This document shows positions 11,811 through 22,536 of a stretch of DNA of 64,000 nucleotides, one piece after another. Origin of the DNA: Lindgomyces ingoldianus (lineage: Eukaryota; Ascomycota; Dothideomycetes; Pleosporales; Lindgomycetaceae); assembly GCF_010093535.1 (NCBI RefSeq), contig NW_022985172.1, positions 1,250,340-1,314,339 of the forward strand, in the 5' to 3' direction. The position numbers and the translations under genes were made by a program. The notes under the pieces were generated by a model. It did no database searches, was not told where the DNA came from, and saw only the letters and a list, made by a program, of their open reading frames with translations. Numbering within the stretch: the stretch's first letter is position 1; every line of letters begins with the position of its first letter.

Positions 11811-12433
11811 ATAAGTATAATTATAAAAAAGTGCTTTATAAAAATTTAAAAGTTATTTAAAGCTAGTTTTACTTAGTAGCTAACATAAAAGCTAAGTATA
11901 GTATTTAAAATAAAAATAAGTATAACTTTAATAAGTTAAGCTTTATAATAAGCTAAATATTAACTAGAGTAGTTATTATAGCTTTAAAAAGATAAAAATA
12001 GCTAAAAGTAATATAGTAAAGTAATAAAAAGTAGATAATAGTTATTTAAAGCATTAATATAATAAAGTAGGCTATAAGATTATAAAGCTTTAAGTAGTAA
12101 ATAAAGCTACTATATAATATAAATTACATAAAAAGAAGCAGATTTAAGTAAAAAAAACTTTAATAGTTAAAAATAAAGCTTATTTAACTACTCTAAAGAA
12201 GTTTAAAGCGTGTAGTAATAGAAAGAAGCTAAAGACATAAGTGCACACTAAAAAAAGTAAGCTAAGTTAAAGGTAATATAGGCAGTGCAATTAAACTAGG
12301 CATAACTTATGTATATATAAGTAAGTAGTAAAAGTAGACTCTAAATAATATCTTATGTTATATTACTTTATATAGGGCTAAAGTAGGCTGTTTTGCAAGA
12401 GAATAGAGTAGTTTTAGTAGGGGCTTAGCAAAA

Positions 12434-12484
12434 GTAGCTGGCTAACCTGTGTGGCCAGCTAACCTGTGTGGCTGGCTAACCTGT
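12434..12484 (+). repeat. Three tandem 17-bp units in the right terminus of element X
   Basis: Three units of the form GT-GGCYGGCY-AACCTGT follow each other at 12434-12450, 12451-12467 and 12468-12484, just inside the terminal TAGGTATGT. The other termini of the same family here have two units (Z left 4292-4345, Z right 13380-13426, both ends of Y), and the left terminus of X has one. Confidence 0.8.
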
Positions 12485-13774
12485 TAGGTATGTTATTACT
12501 TTTAACTTAGCTTACTTTTTTTAGTGTGCATCTGCGTCTTTAGCTTTTTTTTATTACTACACGCTCTAAACTTTTTTAAAGTAGTTAGATAAGCTTTATT
12601 TTTAACTATTAAAGTCTTTTTTACTTAAATTTGCTTTTTTTTATGTAATTTATATTATATAGTAGCTTTATTTACTGCTTAAAGCTTTATAATTTTATAG
12701 CCTACTTTATTATATTAATGCTTTAAATAACTATTATTTACTTTTTATTACTTTACTATATTACTTTTAGCTGTTTTTATCTTTTTAAAGCTATAATAAC
12801 TACTTTAGTTAATATTTAGCTTATTATAAAGCTTAACTTATTAAAGTTATACTTATTTTTATTTTAAATACTATACTTAGCTTTTATGTTAGCTACTAGG
12901 TAAAACTAGCTTTAAATAACTTTTAGATTTTTATAAAGTACTTTTTTATAATTATACTTATAATTAAACTTTATTATAAACTTAAGGTAGTACTTAACTT
13001 ATATACTAGGCTAGTTTAAGCTAACCTAGCCTAGATTACACTTTATAGACAAGAAATTAGCTATATTAGCTATAGCTATAAGCCTAAAAAAAATTTATGT
13101 GTAATAAGCTTAAGTATATACTTAATAACTACTTTATTTTTAAGCTTAGTTAGATTTTTTAATTTAAGCTAGTATTCTGCTTATAAAGGCTGTCTAGTGT
13201 GTTAATTGCTTAGTGTTGTGTAAGAGACATTATAAATAGCTATAGCGTGTTAAAAAAAAAGTTTTAAGTCTTATTTAAAAGCCTAAAAAGTAAGCTGTAT
13301 CTAACATTTTTTAGAAGATTTAATCTAGTGTTGTTGTTAAGGCATTATGTAGATAGGTAGAGTTTAGTAGGGGCTTAGCAAAAGTGGCCGGCCAACCTGT
13401 GTGGCCGGCCAACCTGTTAGGTACGTTACTGTTCTTCACTTTTGCTCTATTATTCTAACTTTTTGATCTGGAGATGCTATTGAATATTTGTCACTTAAGC
13501 CTCTCTAGAGTTAGATGAACGTCTCGATAACGCTATCAAGGCGAACGGCAGACCCGCCATAGCTAGAGGGTGGTGAGATTAAACTGTGATAGAGAGGTAC
13601 CCTCATGTACAGGAGCAAATCGCGTGCCTTGAGTTCATAACGCAATACTAGATATATATGGTGGGATATCAAGATTTTCGATAGCGAGCGTGACAGAACT
13701 TTGCTCCAGCTACATTTGCGGGCTGAGTGTTAATGAGGTCTCATATAATATTTATTTCTGGTAGGGTTTCTGCA

Positions 13775-14075
13775 GTATAGGTCCGAACTTCAAAGAGCTC
13801 CTAACATCTATGATATAGCAAGGGAGGAAAGCACTAGCACTTCTTCATGTAATAACGGAAGAATCAAAGTCGATGGTTAAGACACGTGTATTTTCCATAT
13901 TGCAAGTACTAACTATGTAGAACAGTAGCTGAAGAATGATTAAGAATTAATTGATAGTGTCTAAGATGAACGAGGCAGAGCTTGAGATATACATTGGTTC
14001 AAGTATCTTCGTCACCGTGGGGTTTTAGCGACACAGAGAAGGAGGCCAACGAATCTATGAATATCGGAGGATGAT
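13775..14075 (+). pseudogene. Degraded coding remnant, family not recognised
   Basis: Two stretches read like real protein but are broken by a frame shift and stops. One runs RSELQRAPNIYDIARE, then (frame changed) ALALLHVITEESKSMVK. The other is LEIYIGSSIFVTVGF, a stop, then RHREG, ending just upstream of the SAF4-like gene. Base composition is normal, not RIP-like, so the break is of a different kind from the island to the left. I do not know the family. It could also be chance openness. Confidence 0.35.
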
Positions 14076-14288
14076 GGATATCTGGTGACTATCGAGCTGC
14101 CGCTCTCTGCTTACATAATGTATCAAGGTACAGGTGTGATTGGTGCAAGGATCACCAGCCAAGCTTCAACGCCACCTGAACCGACACTCATAACCGCACA
14201 ACTTTCGAACAACTCACAACACCCACGCCCATTTGCTCTCCATTACACTTGTGCAAGCCGCACCTACCCCATCCCCTTCGCTTTCAAA

Positions 14289-15341
14289 ATGCAGGGATTC
14301 AACATGGGTAGATACTACCCGCCAGACGCCGAAAGTGCCCACCGCTTCAACACCTCCCATCCACTCGGCAATCGCGCCCGCAAATCCAACCAAGGCATTC
14401 TCATCGTACGCTTTGAACTTCCTTTCGCTGTATGGTGCGACCACTGCAAACCCACTGCGCTTGTTGGTCAAGGCGTACGCTTTAATGCCGAGAAGAAGAA
14501 AGTTGGAAACTACCTCTCCACTCCGATATGGAGCTTTCGCATGAAACACACTGCATGCGGAGGTTGGATGGAAATTAGGACAGATCCTCAAAATGCTGCC
14601 TATGTTGTCACGGAGGGGGGAAGGAAAAGAGACTATGGCCCGGATGAGAGGGCTACTGAGGGAGAGCTCGCGTTCCTAACAGAGGAAGAGCGGGAAAAAA
14701 GACGGAATGATGCATTCGCGGCACTGGAGGGGAGGCTAGACGACAAGATAGTAGAGAAGAAGAATAAGGAAAGAGTGGAGGAATTGTACGAAGCCTCAGA
14801 GGTATGGGAGGATCCATACACTGTTAACCAGAAATTACGGAGCCAATTCCGGGTCCAAAGAAAGATGTTTGAGAAAGCAACACAGCACAAAGAACGCATG
14901 CAGGAGAAGTTCGGGATTGGCATTGATATCGTTGACGAGATCGAAAGCGATCGCGTTCGAGCTCGCCTTGTCGAGTACGGCGCTGGAGAAAGCTCAAGCG
15001 ATCAGAAGGTCGATGAAGCGTCTAGAAAACCCCTTTTTGTACCAAAAGACGCCAATCAAAATAACGATCCCGGCTCGCAAGCACGAAAATTGAAATCCGA
15101 GATCAAGGCCGAGAAGACCCGTCACAATCTTCAACAGACGCTGGTCAGCAACACTCGCGCTGCCATCGATCCATTCCTTATGGGCAAGAACGCACGAACA
15201 AAGACCAAGGGTGATATTATCCCTGGCTTGAAACGCAAACGCTCTTTAGAGGCTAGTACCAGGCCCATTCCAATCACAACCGAACCTCCACCTAAGAAAA
15301 CTCTGCCACCAGTCGCCCTGGTCGGCTACGACTCAGATTGA
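14289..15341 (+). CDS. SAF4/CCDC130-like (CWC16 family) pre-mRNA splicing factor, 350 aa
   Basis: CWC16-family protein of the CCDC130/Saf4 branch, a spliceosome-associated factor in the nucleus. The N-terminus MQGFNMGRYYPPD is the usual fungal start of this family, so the ATG at 14289 is chosen although the frame stays open further upstream. Residues 26-100 hold the family core: NRARKSNQGILIVRFE, then a zinc site made of Cys50, Cys53 (WCDHC), His87 and Cys90 (KHTAC), then GVRFNAEKKKVGNY and EIRTDPQNAAY. The YJU2 branch lacks the SQGILI-like segment, so the CCDC130 branch fits better. The C-terminal 200 residues are charged and partly coiled, with basic patches near the end (GLKRKRS), typical of nuclear proteins. 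No intron is needed. It is the first intact gene to the right of the repeat island. Confidence 0.9.
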   Translation: MQGFNMGRYYPPDAESAHRFNTSHPLGNRARKSNQGILIVRFELPFAVWCDHCKPTALVGQGVRFNAEKKKVGNYLSTPIWSFRMKHTACGGWMEIRTDPQNAAYVVTEGGRKRDYGPDERATEGELAFLTEEEREKRRNDAFAALEGRLDDKIVEKKNKERVEELYEASEVWEDPYTVNQKLRSQFRVQRKMFEKATQHKERMQEKFGIGIDIVDEIESDRVRARLVEYGAGESSSDQKVDEASRKPLFVPKDANQNNDPGSQARKLKSEIKAEKTRHNLQQTLVSNTRAAIDPFLMGKNARTKTKGDIIPGLKRKRSLEASTRPIPITTEPPPKKTLPPVALVGYDSD

Positions 15342-17287
15342 AGTGACACATCTTCAATTCACGACGACATTCACGACACTCAAGCATTAATAGGCGTTAT
15401 ATACCCCCAAGTCTGGATCCCATAAACATAGACTTTGATAGAAAGCGAAGCATACAAGCTTTCGCCAAGTGTAGAAAATAATTTCCAAAAACCCTTCCAT
15501 TTTTTTCAAAGTCTTTCTTGCCCATTTTCCACAAGCTGGATGGGGAACGTAGTTTAGTGTAATGTAGCCCTCCTTTACAACTATTGGCCTCGAAGCTCAC
15601 AAGTTATCAAGGCATTGAATGCCAACTTCTCACATTTTCAGGTCACTCGCTCAAAATCGAAGTCTAACATGCCATGCTCTATCCGGATTCGGTTGTACAG
15701 CGGATCTAAATACTTCGGCATAGGGTTCGGTTGAAATTATCGGCGTAGTAATGCTTACCAATATGCGCTAGAGGTCGCTCTGCGTGTAGTGCCAAGAAAA
15801 TACTTGCACGGGTGATGGCCTCGCATACTGCTGTGGAACAAACAGTGTCTTTAGAAACCCTAATTATAGCGAACCGTGGTTCACCGCCTCCACGATCACG
15901 ACGTCGTCAACTAGTGCCTCAGGCAATAGTAACACCGATAGGTAGCTCCGGCACGACTAGCTTGAAGGGCATCATTGGGTCGGAACGGCACCAATAGCCT
16001 CTTCAGATACTACCACGGACCAGGTATGTCCTATTTCATCTTGCTCTATTCTGTGCTGGCTTCGTTATTTTCTTCTACTGTGGCTTTTCTTTCTTGTAAG
16101 ATAATCCTGTGTCTACTGCCTTGGTCCCAGCCGCGATACGGACACCACTGCTTTGTGGTTGTAGGAATGGAATTCAAGCCGGAGGAATGTATACGGGTAT
16201 GGTGGGGATAAGAGGGTGATGCTTCAGGTAGCTCCTAGTGCGGAAATGAGCACACCTAACTTCTTGCTTAAAGATGCGCCGTTGCCGGAAGCAACGGCTA
16301 GCAGTGATAATGTAGGTTCGGAGAATTGAATGGAGAATTGAATGGAGAATTGTACAGAGAAAACGACAACTGCAATACGACTTCAGCATCCAGCAATGCT
16401 CGTTGATGCGCACAACAAACGATGCGACTCCCTCCCGGTGTCTCCCTGGAGTCCTCGGGGCAAGGCTTATTATTCAACAGGCACTAGCTCCCTTAGAATC
16501 TGTCTTCGTCTATACTTCTGACTCGTAGTTCACTACCACGAGGGATCTGCTCAGCACAACCCCCCCCTCCAATCAGTACTAGGTTCTGCAACCGACTTCC
16601 AAGCTTACTAGATCCATGTCCTAATGCTCTGCCAGGTGGTAGTGTAGACGAGGATCGTAATGAAGGCTGGGGTGGTGAGAATAGATTGTCATATCGAAGT
16701 GCCCCAGGTGAGGAATTAGGCTGGCTGATAGTAAATAATTTATACTCATTTTCCCTTGAAAAATACGTATGTATATGTAGAAACCGAATACACACACACT
16801 TGCATAAATTCCCACATATTCGTCCAATACCTGCAGTCTACCATTTTCCCCCAACTCCGTATATGTAGGGTTGAGAGTATTTTGTCAGAGGTTCCGAGTA
16901 TAGTCTATTATTAGAGGACTGCTAATAAGGTGACCTTGAGTCAAGATCTCTGATTCTCTGAGAGAAGTATCCAACCACTATGAACGAACAGATATGGTGA
17001 AGAGAGTCAAGGTCCTTCTGCTCAGTTCTGTGAATGCAACGTTTGTTGACGTAAATGATTTGTGGATTGGAATTCTTGGACACACCAACATCTTATGATA
17101 ATGCGAAAATCCCCGGTTCTTTTAGTTTATCTAAAACCCTGGCCTTCCCAGCCCCATCCATTCCATCATGATTCGATGACAGCCCTTGGAAGCAGATCGT
17201 AGCCGCTAACAGATGGAATCTCAGCACACATATGCATCTATCTGAAGAAACGCTCAAGATATTGCATCATAGCTGTTCATGACACTC
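15342..17287. other. Intergenic region, about 1.9 kb, no gene supported
   Basis: Lies between two convergent genes (SAF4-like, plus; SUP35, minus). Short open frames are present but none reads like a conserved protein or has splice partners. It contains a short tandem repeat at 16321-16352. Otherwise I see nothing in it. Confidence 0.6.
16321..16352. repeat. Short tandem repeat, 12-bp unit x 2.7
   Basis: Unit GAGAATTGAATG occurs twice and is followed by GAGAATTG. Confidence 0.85.
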
Positions 17288-19549
17288 TTAAACCGCCGTC
17301 GCCTGATCCGTGATGAGCTTCGTGATCTTGCCAATTGCAATGGTTTGGCCTTGGTCCCTATTGAACTAACTGTTAGCACAAGAGTCTCTACTAATCTAGA
17401 ACCAGATATATCTTACTCAAACAGGGGAAACTCACCTTAGAGTAAACCGGCCAAGTTGTGGATAATCCTCAAACCTCTCCACACATATACTGCCCGCACC
17501 ACCCGTAACCTCCAACCGCGCAATGATGCTCATTCCCCTAGTCGCGAACCCTGGCGGTTTCTTACTCTTCCTGCCAGTCCCCTTCTCCAGCTTATGCAGC
17601 AGCGCGGTAAATGTTACTTCTTCCTGCACGGCATGTACGTGTAGTACGCAGTTGAAGCCAGCGCTGAGAATAGATTTGAGGTCTAGCAGTACGATCTGTG
17701 CTTCGAACGCCGAAACACAGTGTACGGGCCGTTTTGGCGAGCAGAGCACGAAGCCAGGGAGGATGTCTTCCTCTTCGACGCCGCGGATACGGATGCGGAC
17801 TTGGTCACCACAGGTGGCTGCTGCGATTTCGTCTTCTTGCTCGCCATAGAGGGCGGCTATGGAGATTGTTTCTCGATTTGGCATCATTAAATACTTCCCT
17901 TCCTTCTTGAGCACACCAGATTCTACCTTGCCTTCAATCATGGTGCCCAGGTCACGGTATTTGGCCGCGATGGGCATCATAAACGGCGCGTTGACCTTGC
18001 GTTCGAGTGTCTGCATGTTGTCTAGGTATTCTAAGAGAGATGGGCCGTCGAACCACGGGGCTAGATCCTTGGGTACACGATTTTTGATCCCGACTGTTGT
18101 TTGAGCACTGATGGGCATGAAGGCAAGGTCGGTCTTGGGGTTGTAGCCGACACCTTTGAGGAATTGAGAGAGCTTAGTTGTGCATTCTTTGTATCGGTCT
18201 TCGGACCATTCGACGGTTGGGTCATCCATCTTGTTCACTACCACGACGAGCTTGTTGACCCCCTGGGTCTTTGCAAGCATGGCGTGCTCGCGTGTTTGCC
18301 CGCCCTTTTCGAATCCAGTCTCGTACTCTCCTTTCCGTGCCGAGATAACAAGAACCCCGACATCAGCTTGGGAAGCTCCGCCAATCATGCTGGGTACGAA
18401 CGTCTTGTGTCCAGGTGCATCGAGGATTGTGTACCTGCGCTTTTCGGTCTCGAAGAAACCACGACCGACTTCTACTGTTTTGCCCTTGGATCGCTCCTCC
18501 TTAGTTAGATCGAGCGCCCATGATAGGTACCATGTCTCGCGACCGGCTTCCTTGGCCTCTCTCTTGTATTTGTCCATGGTCCGTTCATCTACCATGCCTG
18601 TAGCGTAGAGAATGCTGCCGCCCAATGTCGACTTGCCTGCATCGACGTGGCCCAAGAAGATGACATTGACATGCTCCTTTCCGTACATCTCAGCAAGCAG
18701 CTCCTCATCGACATCTTCAGCCTGCTCTTTTGCGACGGCATCGGCCTCTCGGGCTGCCGCTCTTTGGTCAGCGCGCGAGGGACTGCTCCGTCCGGTTGAC
18801 GGTGTTGGTGACGTCTTCCCCGATCCTGGTGACGATTTGGTTGGTTCTCCAGTCTTCTCGATGGCCTTCGCGGCTGTCACCTTCGCTCCAGCCTCAGGTG
18901 CTTTCTTGTCCACGTTATCCTTTGCTGATGATGGCGCGACGGGGGGGGTAGAGCCGATGGAGACCACTTTTGTCGGGGCAGCTGTGTCTACCCTGGGCAC
19001 GGCGGAATCGGCGCTGATGGAGAGAACCTTTGTCTTGGGAGTGGTGTCTCCTGAGAGGCTTAGGACCTTCGCTTTCGGGGCTGCCTCTGTCTTCGGTTCG
19101 GCGGCCGACGCAGGTGCCGGCGTGCTCTGGCCTGAACCTGGGTTAGTTTCGCCTGCAGCAGGTCTCTTCGCGATCTGCACAGGTGCTTGGCGCTGCTGTC
19201 CTTGGGGCTGCTGCTGTTGAGGCTGGAAGGGTTGCTGTTGGTATCCGTACTGAGCGCCGTAGCCCTGTTGCGGAGCCTGGCTATATTGTTGTTGACCATA
19301 CTGCGGGTATCCCTGCTGGCCATATTGCGGGTAGCCTGCGTACTGTTGCTGGTTGTAGTACTGGTTGTAGCCCTGGCTGAAGCCTCCGCCGTACTGCTGG
19401 TACTGTTGTCCGGGGGTGAATGATTGTGCGCCGGGGGTGAAGCTCGATGCCCCAGGGCGGAAGGTGGGGGCCTGGGGGTTACCAATGTTGAGGTTCTGCT
19501 GCGTCTGCTGTGAGAGTCGCTCCTCCTCGTCTTCCCAACTATCAGCCAT
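17288..19549 (-). CDS. SUP35: Eukaryotic release factor 3 (eRF3/Sup35), 727 aa
   Basis: GTPase that works with eRF1 in translation termination. Exons are 19549-17436 and 17357-17288, with a 78-bp intron. Without splicing the protein would end at FTLR. With it the last residues become RDQGQTIAIGKITKL...TAV, the conserved eRF3/EF1A-like end. N domain (about 13-125): rich in Q, Y, G and N with tandem YPQYGQQGYPQYGQQ-type repeats, prion-like in composition. M domain (about 130-285): charged, Ser/Thr/Pro/Lys-rich. GTPase: G1 GHVDAGKST at 300-308, G3 DAPGH, G4 NKMD, followed by two beta-barrel domains. The start ATG (MADSWEDEEERL) is the usual fungal one. Divergent from the YRB30-type gene. Confidence 0.96.
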
Positions 19550-20043
19550 GGCGTGGGTGCGGGGCGCAAGGCCGTAGATTAGGGATAAAAGAAAGAGGTC
19601 GAAAGCGTTGGAATCCTCGAGCGACGACGAGGAAGCTTAAATATGGCGGAGGTTAAGGAGAGACGGAGCCAGCTCTGTGGTAGGGGTGTCGTTAGGTGGA
19701 GCTGATCGGGCGGAAAGAGAATTGCTCGTGGGCCACTTTCACGCTTGCGTAGGGCTCGCGGTGCAGCAATCGGAAGGCGCAAGTGGCTGGTGCATGACTC
19801 AGCGCCTTCAGTGCCTGACATTCGCTAGGATTCCTCGCCGCCGCCACAAGCACTTTCACTGCCAGCCACCAAAACATGTGTCTGCCTGGGACACGCTTGT
19901 TTATTTCTCCCTTTGCTCTTCATTGCTCTCTATTGCTCTCCATTGCTCTCTTCTGGTCATTGCCGTTTCATTTGCCCCCACGAATGACGTGGTTGTAGAT
20001 TGCCAACCCCCCTGCTCTTGCTCCGTGACTTTCGACCGCTAAG
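19550..20043. promoter_or_regulatory. Divergent promoter region between SUP35 and the YRB30-type gene
   Basis: 494 bp separate the two start codons, so both promoters must lie here. It includes a pyrimidine-rich tandem repeat (19911-19950) upstream of the YRB30-type start. No specific factor site is claimed. Confidence 0.6.
19911..19950. repeat. 10-bp tandem repeat, four units, CATTGCTCTC type
   Basis: CTTTGCTCTT, CATTGCTCTC, TATTGCTCTC and CATTGCTCTC follow each other about 95 bp upstream of the plus-strand start codon, probably in its 5' untranslated leader. Confidence 0.85.
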
Positions 20044-22536
20044 ATGGAAGTCTTGTTGTCAAAAGTAGGTTCTAATCCTAGAGTCTTCTGTAATCGATAG
20101 TCCTGGCTTTTCTTATCTCTCAACTGAACGCACTTTGAGCCGTGCGTGGTTTTCAAACTCTTGCTAAATAATGTCTGCAGGTCACGCAGCAGGCGATGAA
20201 CTATGCAATCAGGACAGGCATAACAATTACTAGTGGCTATGCTATTCAACAGTGTGGTCGATTACTCAAAGTAGGTGGCTTACTAGAAACTAGGCTAATG
20301 GCGTGCTGATTACGGCTAGACTGTAGATGGCTGCGACAAAGAACAGCTGGCTGCTTTGCAACTCCGTCTGGAGGGCAAGATTAGAGTATGTTGCCTAATT
20401 AGAACGTACATCTTCATTCTGACAGGGTAGATTATATCTCCGGCAATCGATATGATTGAACTCATTGCAGCTCGTGGAAACACGTCTCTTGAGTCAGCGG
20501 TGACACTGACCAAGTCTTTACGATGGGACATCCAGTCACTCGGTGTCCGACTTGCAAAAGCTGTGGGAGAAGAGCGGCTCTCTCGAAAGGGCTCTTCAAG
20601 AGGCAATTCGCGTGCCCAGAACGATCTGGAGCTGAAGATGATCATCACAGATATCAAGAACCTCCTTAATCGGATTGAGGACGCTGTGCCCCTGATCAGT
20701 CTAGCAATAACAACATCGGGCGTCAGTCTGTCAACGACTCTGCCGGCCACCGTTTCGCCGTCTCGGCTTCTCCAAGCTAGTACCTTCCTAACAGCTGGAG
20801 ACACTCAGTATTCCACGTCATTGCCAAGGGCTCAACAGATTGGTCCCGCATTCACCCTTTCTATCTACATGCTGTTCTCTGGGCATGCATATCGACCTCA
20901 TGACGAAGAAGGGATCCGTGAGACTACCTGGAAAGAAGTCATGCACAAAGCCCATGTCAAGTTTCTAAGGGTCCCGGTAGACCGCGTCTATGACTATCCA
21001 ACCCCTTTCCAAGGTCACTGCGGTCGCAGGGATGAGACTGAGCAAGACCACATCCCAGCCGAAGGCATGTTGCACGAGTTTGCGTACCAACTTCTGGTTG
21101 TGGAAGACCTTCATGACGACCGGGTCCATACGTTTGAAGATGGAGAGGCCCAGCCCGGTCCATATGAGGGCGTGGATCAGGCTGGTGTCAGAGAGATCAT
21201 ACCGATCCATGAGATCTCGAAGATTTTCTACGCAGACACGGGCAAGATCCTGAACATCGGCACTGATGGAGAGACCAATAATCCAATACTTCTCCTTAAA
21301 CGAGATATAAACGCTGTGCCGCCCCGAAGGATGATGGAACGAAGCGCTGTCGAGCCGGAGTACGACTCGGATGACTCACATACAGTGGGTGGCTCTGATG
21401 TAGAGGATGAGCAGTCTGAACTCGATGCGCAACTACGCCGAGAATCCGTAGCCAACGCCGCTGAAGAATCACAGCAGGACGAGGTGCAAGCCCATCCATG
21501 GCGTTTGCCTCCGAATCTCGATCTCGAATGGATGGCTTTCGAAGTTTATACGGAAGAGCCGTCTTCAGAGTCGGATTTCGAAGAGTCAGAATTGGATCTC
21601 AACTCTCCCTCCCCTGCTGTCGGTACTTCATCTGCGAATTCGATGGAACAACGACTGGATTCTTTATCTCCCTCACTGGCAGCCGGCCTCTCGAACCTCA
21701 ATCTCCGTCCATCCACACCCTCTGACACGCCTCCATCTCATAATACTCAACTAATTCCTTCACCCATAAAATCCTCCCACCCAATGCCCCGCTATTCCCC
21801 GCAGCCACCCACCACTCTCCCGCCCATCAAGACTTCCCTCTCCCTTCTTGAGATGTTAATCCGTCTCACCGCCCTCCAGCAATTCCAGCAGTCTTCTCAT
21901 CTTGCAATCCCCGATGAACTTCTCACTTTCTTCCTGTCAGAGAGCAGCACCGTAGGCGCCGGCAACGATTCTGAACTCCGTCGCCGAGCTCGACGAGAAG
22001 CACGAATGAGAGTCGGCTTCGACCCCTACGACGAGAGCCCCATCAAGCGCCGAGGAGAAGAGTACTTGGAGCATGAGTTCCACGACAGTGAACACAACGG
22101 GTATGAAGATATCTCACCTGGTGCCACTTCAGCCTTCGGCTACGACAGATATCCTCATGGAAAAGCATCTACTATCTATTCGCGATCTCGGTCCGGAACA
22201 CCGGTCCGTTCCTCGCCTTTTCCTAACTCCTCGCCCATGTCGGGTAGTAGGTCGAAGTCATCTGCAGACATTCCCTTCCTATCTAGTGAGACTAGACCGA
22301 GTCTTTCAAACGCAGCGTCTGCTAGCCCGTTACTAAGGAGGGCAACGACACAACCGAGTCAATTTAGGGGAATAAAACAGCCTAGTTTTCGAGGACCCCC
22401 AACTGCGCCGCCGACGTCGAGTAGTCCGAGGGTTGGCCAGCGGGCTAGTGGGCTGGGTATTTCGCAGTCTCAGGAACTAGGAAGGAGAAGTCAGGTCCCT
22501 GACACGCCACCGAGTAGTGGTGGGAAGCGGGCTTGA
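20044..22536 (+). CDS. RanGTP-binding protein of the Yrb30 type, 760 aa
   Basis: Fungal Ran-binding (Yrb30) family protein, thought to bind Ran-GTP in nucleocytoplasmic transport. Four exons: 20044-20064, 20181-20270, 20320-20385 and 20431-22536. The small 5' exons restore the family N-terminus (MEVLLSK, VTQQAMNYAIRTG, TSGYAIQQCGRLLK, EQLAALQLRLEGKIR) in one frame with MIELIAARGNTSLESAVTLTKSLRWDIQSLG. The first half carries the conserved domain, including LPRAQQIGPAFTLSIYMLFSGHAYRPHD and a basic WKEVMHKAHVKFLRVP stretch. The second half is acidic, then long, Ser/Pro-rich and apparently disordered. Without the three small exons the protein would start at MIELIAARG and lose about 66 conserved residues. 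Family assignment is from remembered sequence pattern. Confidence 0.85.

Larger units (their letters stand above)
4492..12493 (+). mobile_element. Pogo-derived ~1.13 kb element X, split by Y and by an LTR retrotransposon
   Basis: Second copy, inserted into Z in opposite orientation. TA at 4490-4491 and 12494-12495 flank it, and Z reads straight on across the removed insert. X itself is 4492-4660, 5795-6077 and 11816-12493 (about 1,130 bp). The segment 5860-6000 preserves the helix-turn-helix pattern on the plus strand (LRNLTKL, VVIKYIL, then GFPPRL-like), and 12,270-12,310 preserves the C-terminal zinc-knuckle region. Its left terminus has one 17-bp core unit (4501-4517), while its right terminus has three (12434-12484). 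Confidence 0.82.
4292..13426 (-). mobile_element. Pogo-derived ~1.13 kb element Z, split by element X
   Basis: Outermost of three nested copies of one family. It starts ACGTACC at 4292 after TA (4290-4291) and ends GGTACGT at 13426 before TA (13427-13428). Its own sequence is 4292-4491 plus 12496-13426 (about 1,131 bp), with X inserted between. The transposase-like reading is on the minus strand, with the C-terminal end at the left. Read on that strand, the right part (about 13,000-13,200) encodes a degraded Tc5/CENP-B-type helix-turn-helix (LRKLTKLEEKV...YILDL pattern with RIP-type stops). The element keeps DNA-binding ends and a zinc-knuckle region but is too short for a complete DDE catalytic domain, so it is probably a non-autonomous deletion derivative. 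Confidence 0.8.

Noticed and set aside
14085..14288. N-terminal extension of the SAF4-like protein
   Set aside because: Frame is open by chance. The family starts at MQGFNMGRY and the extension has no conserved pattern.
18612..19220. Plus-strand frame of 202 codons inside SUP35
   Set aside because: Antisense shadow of the low-complexity N and M domains.
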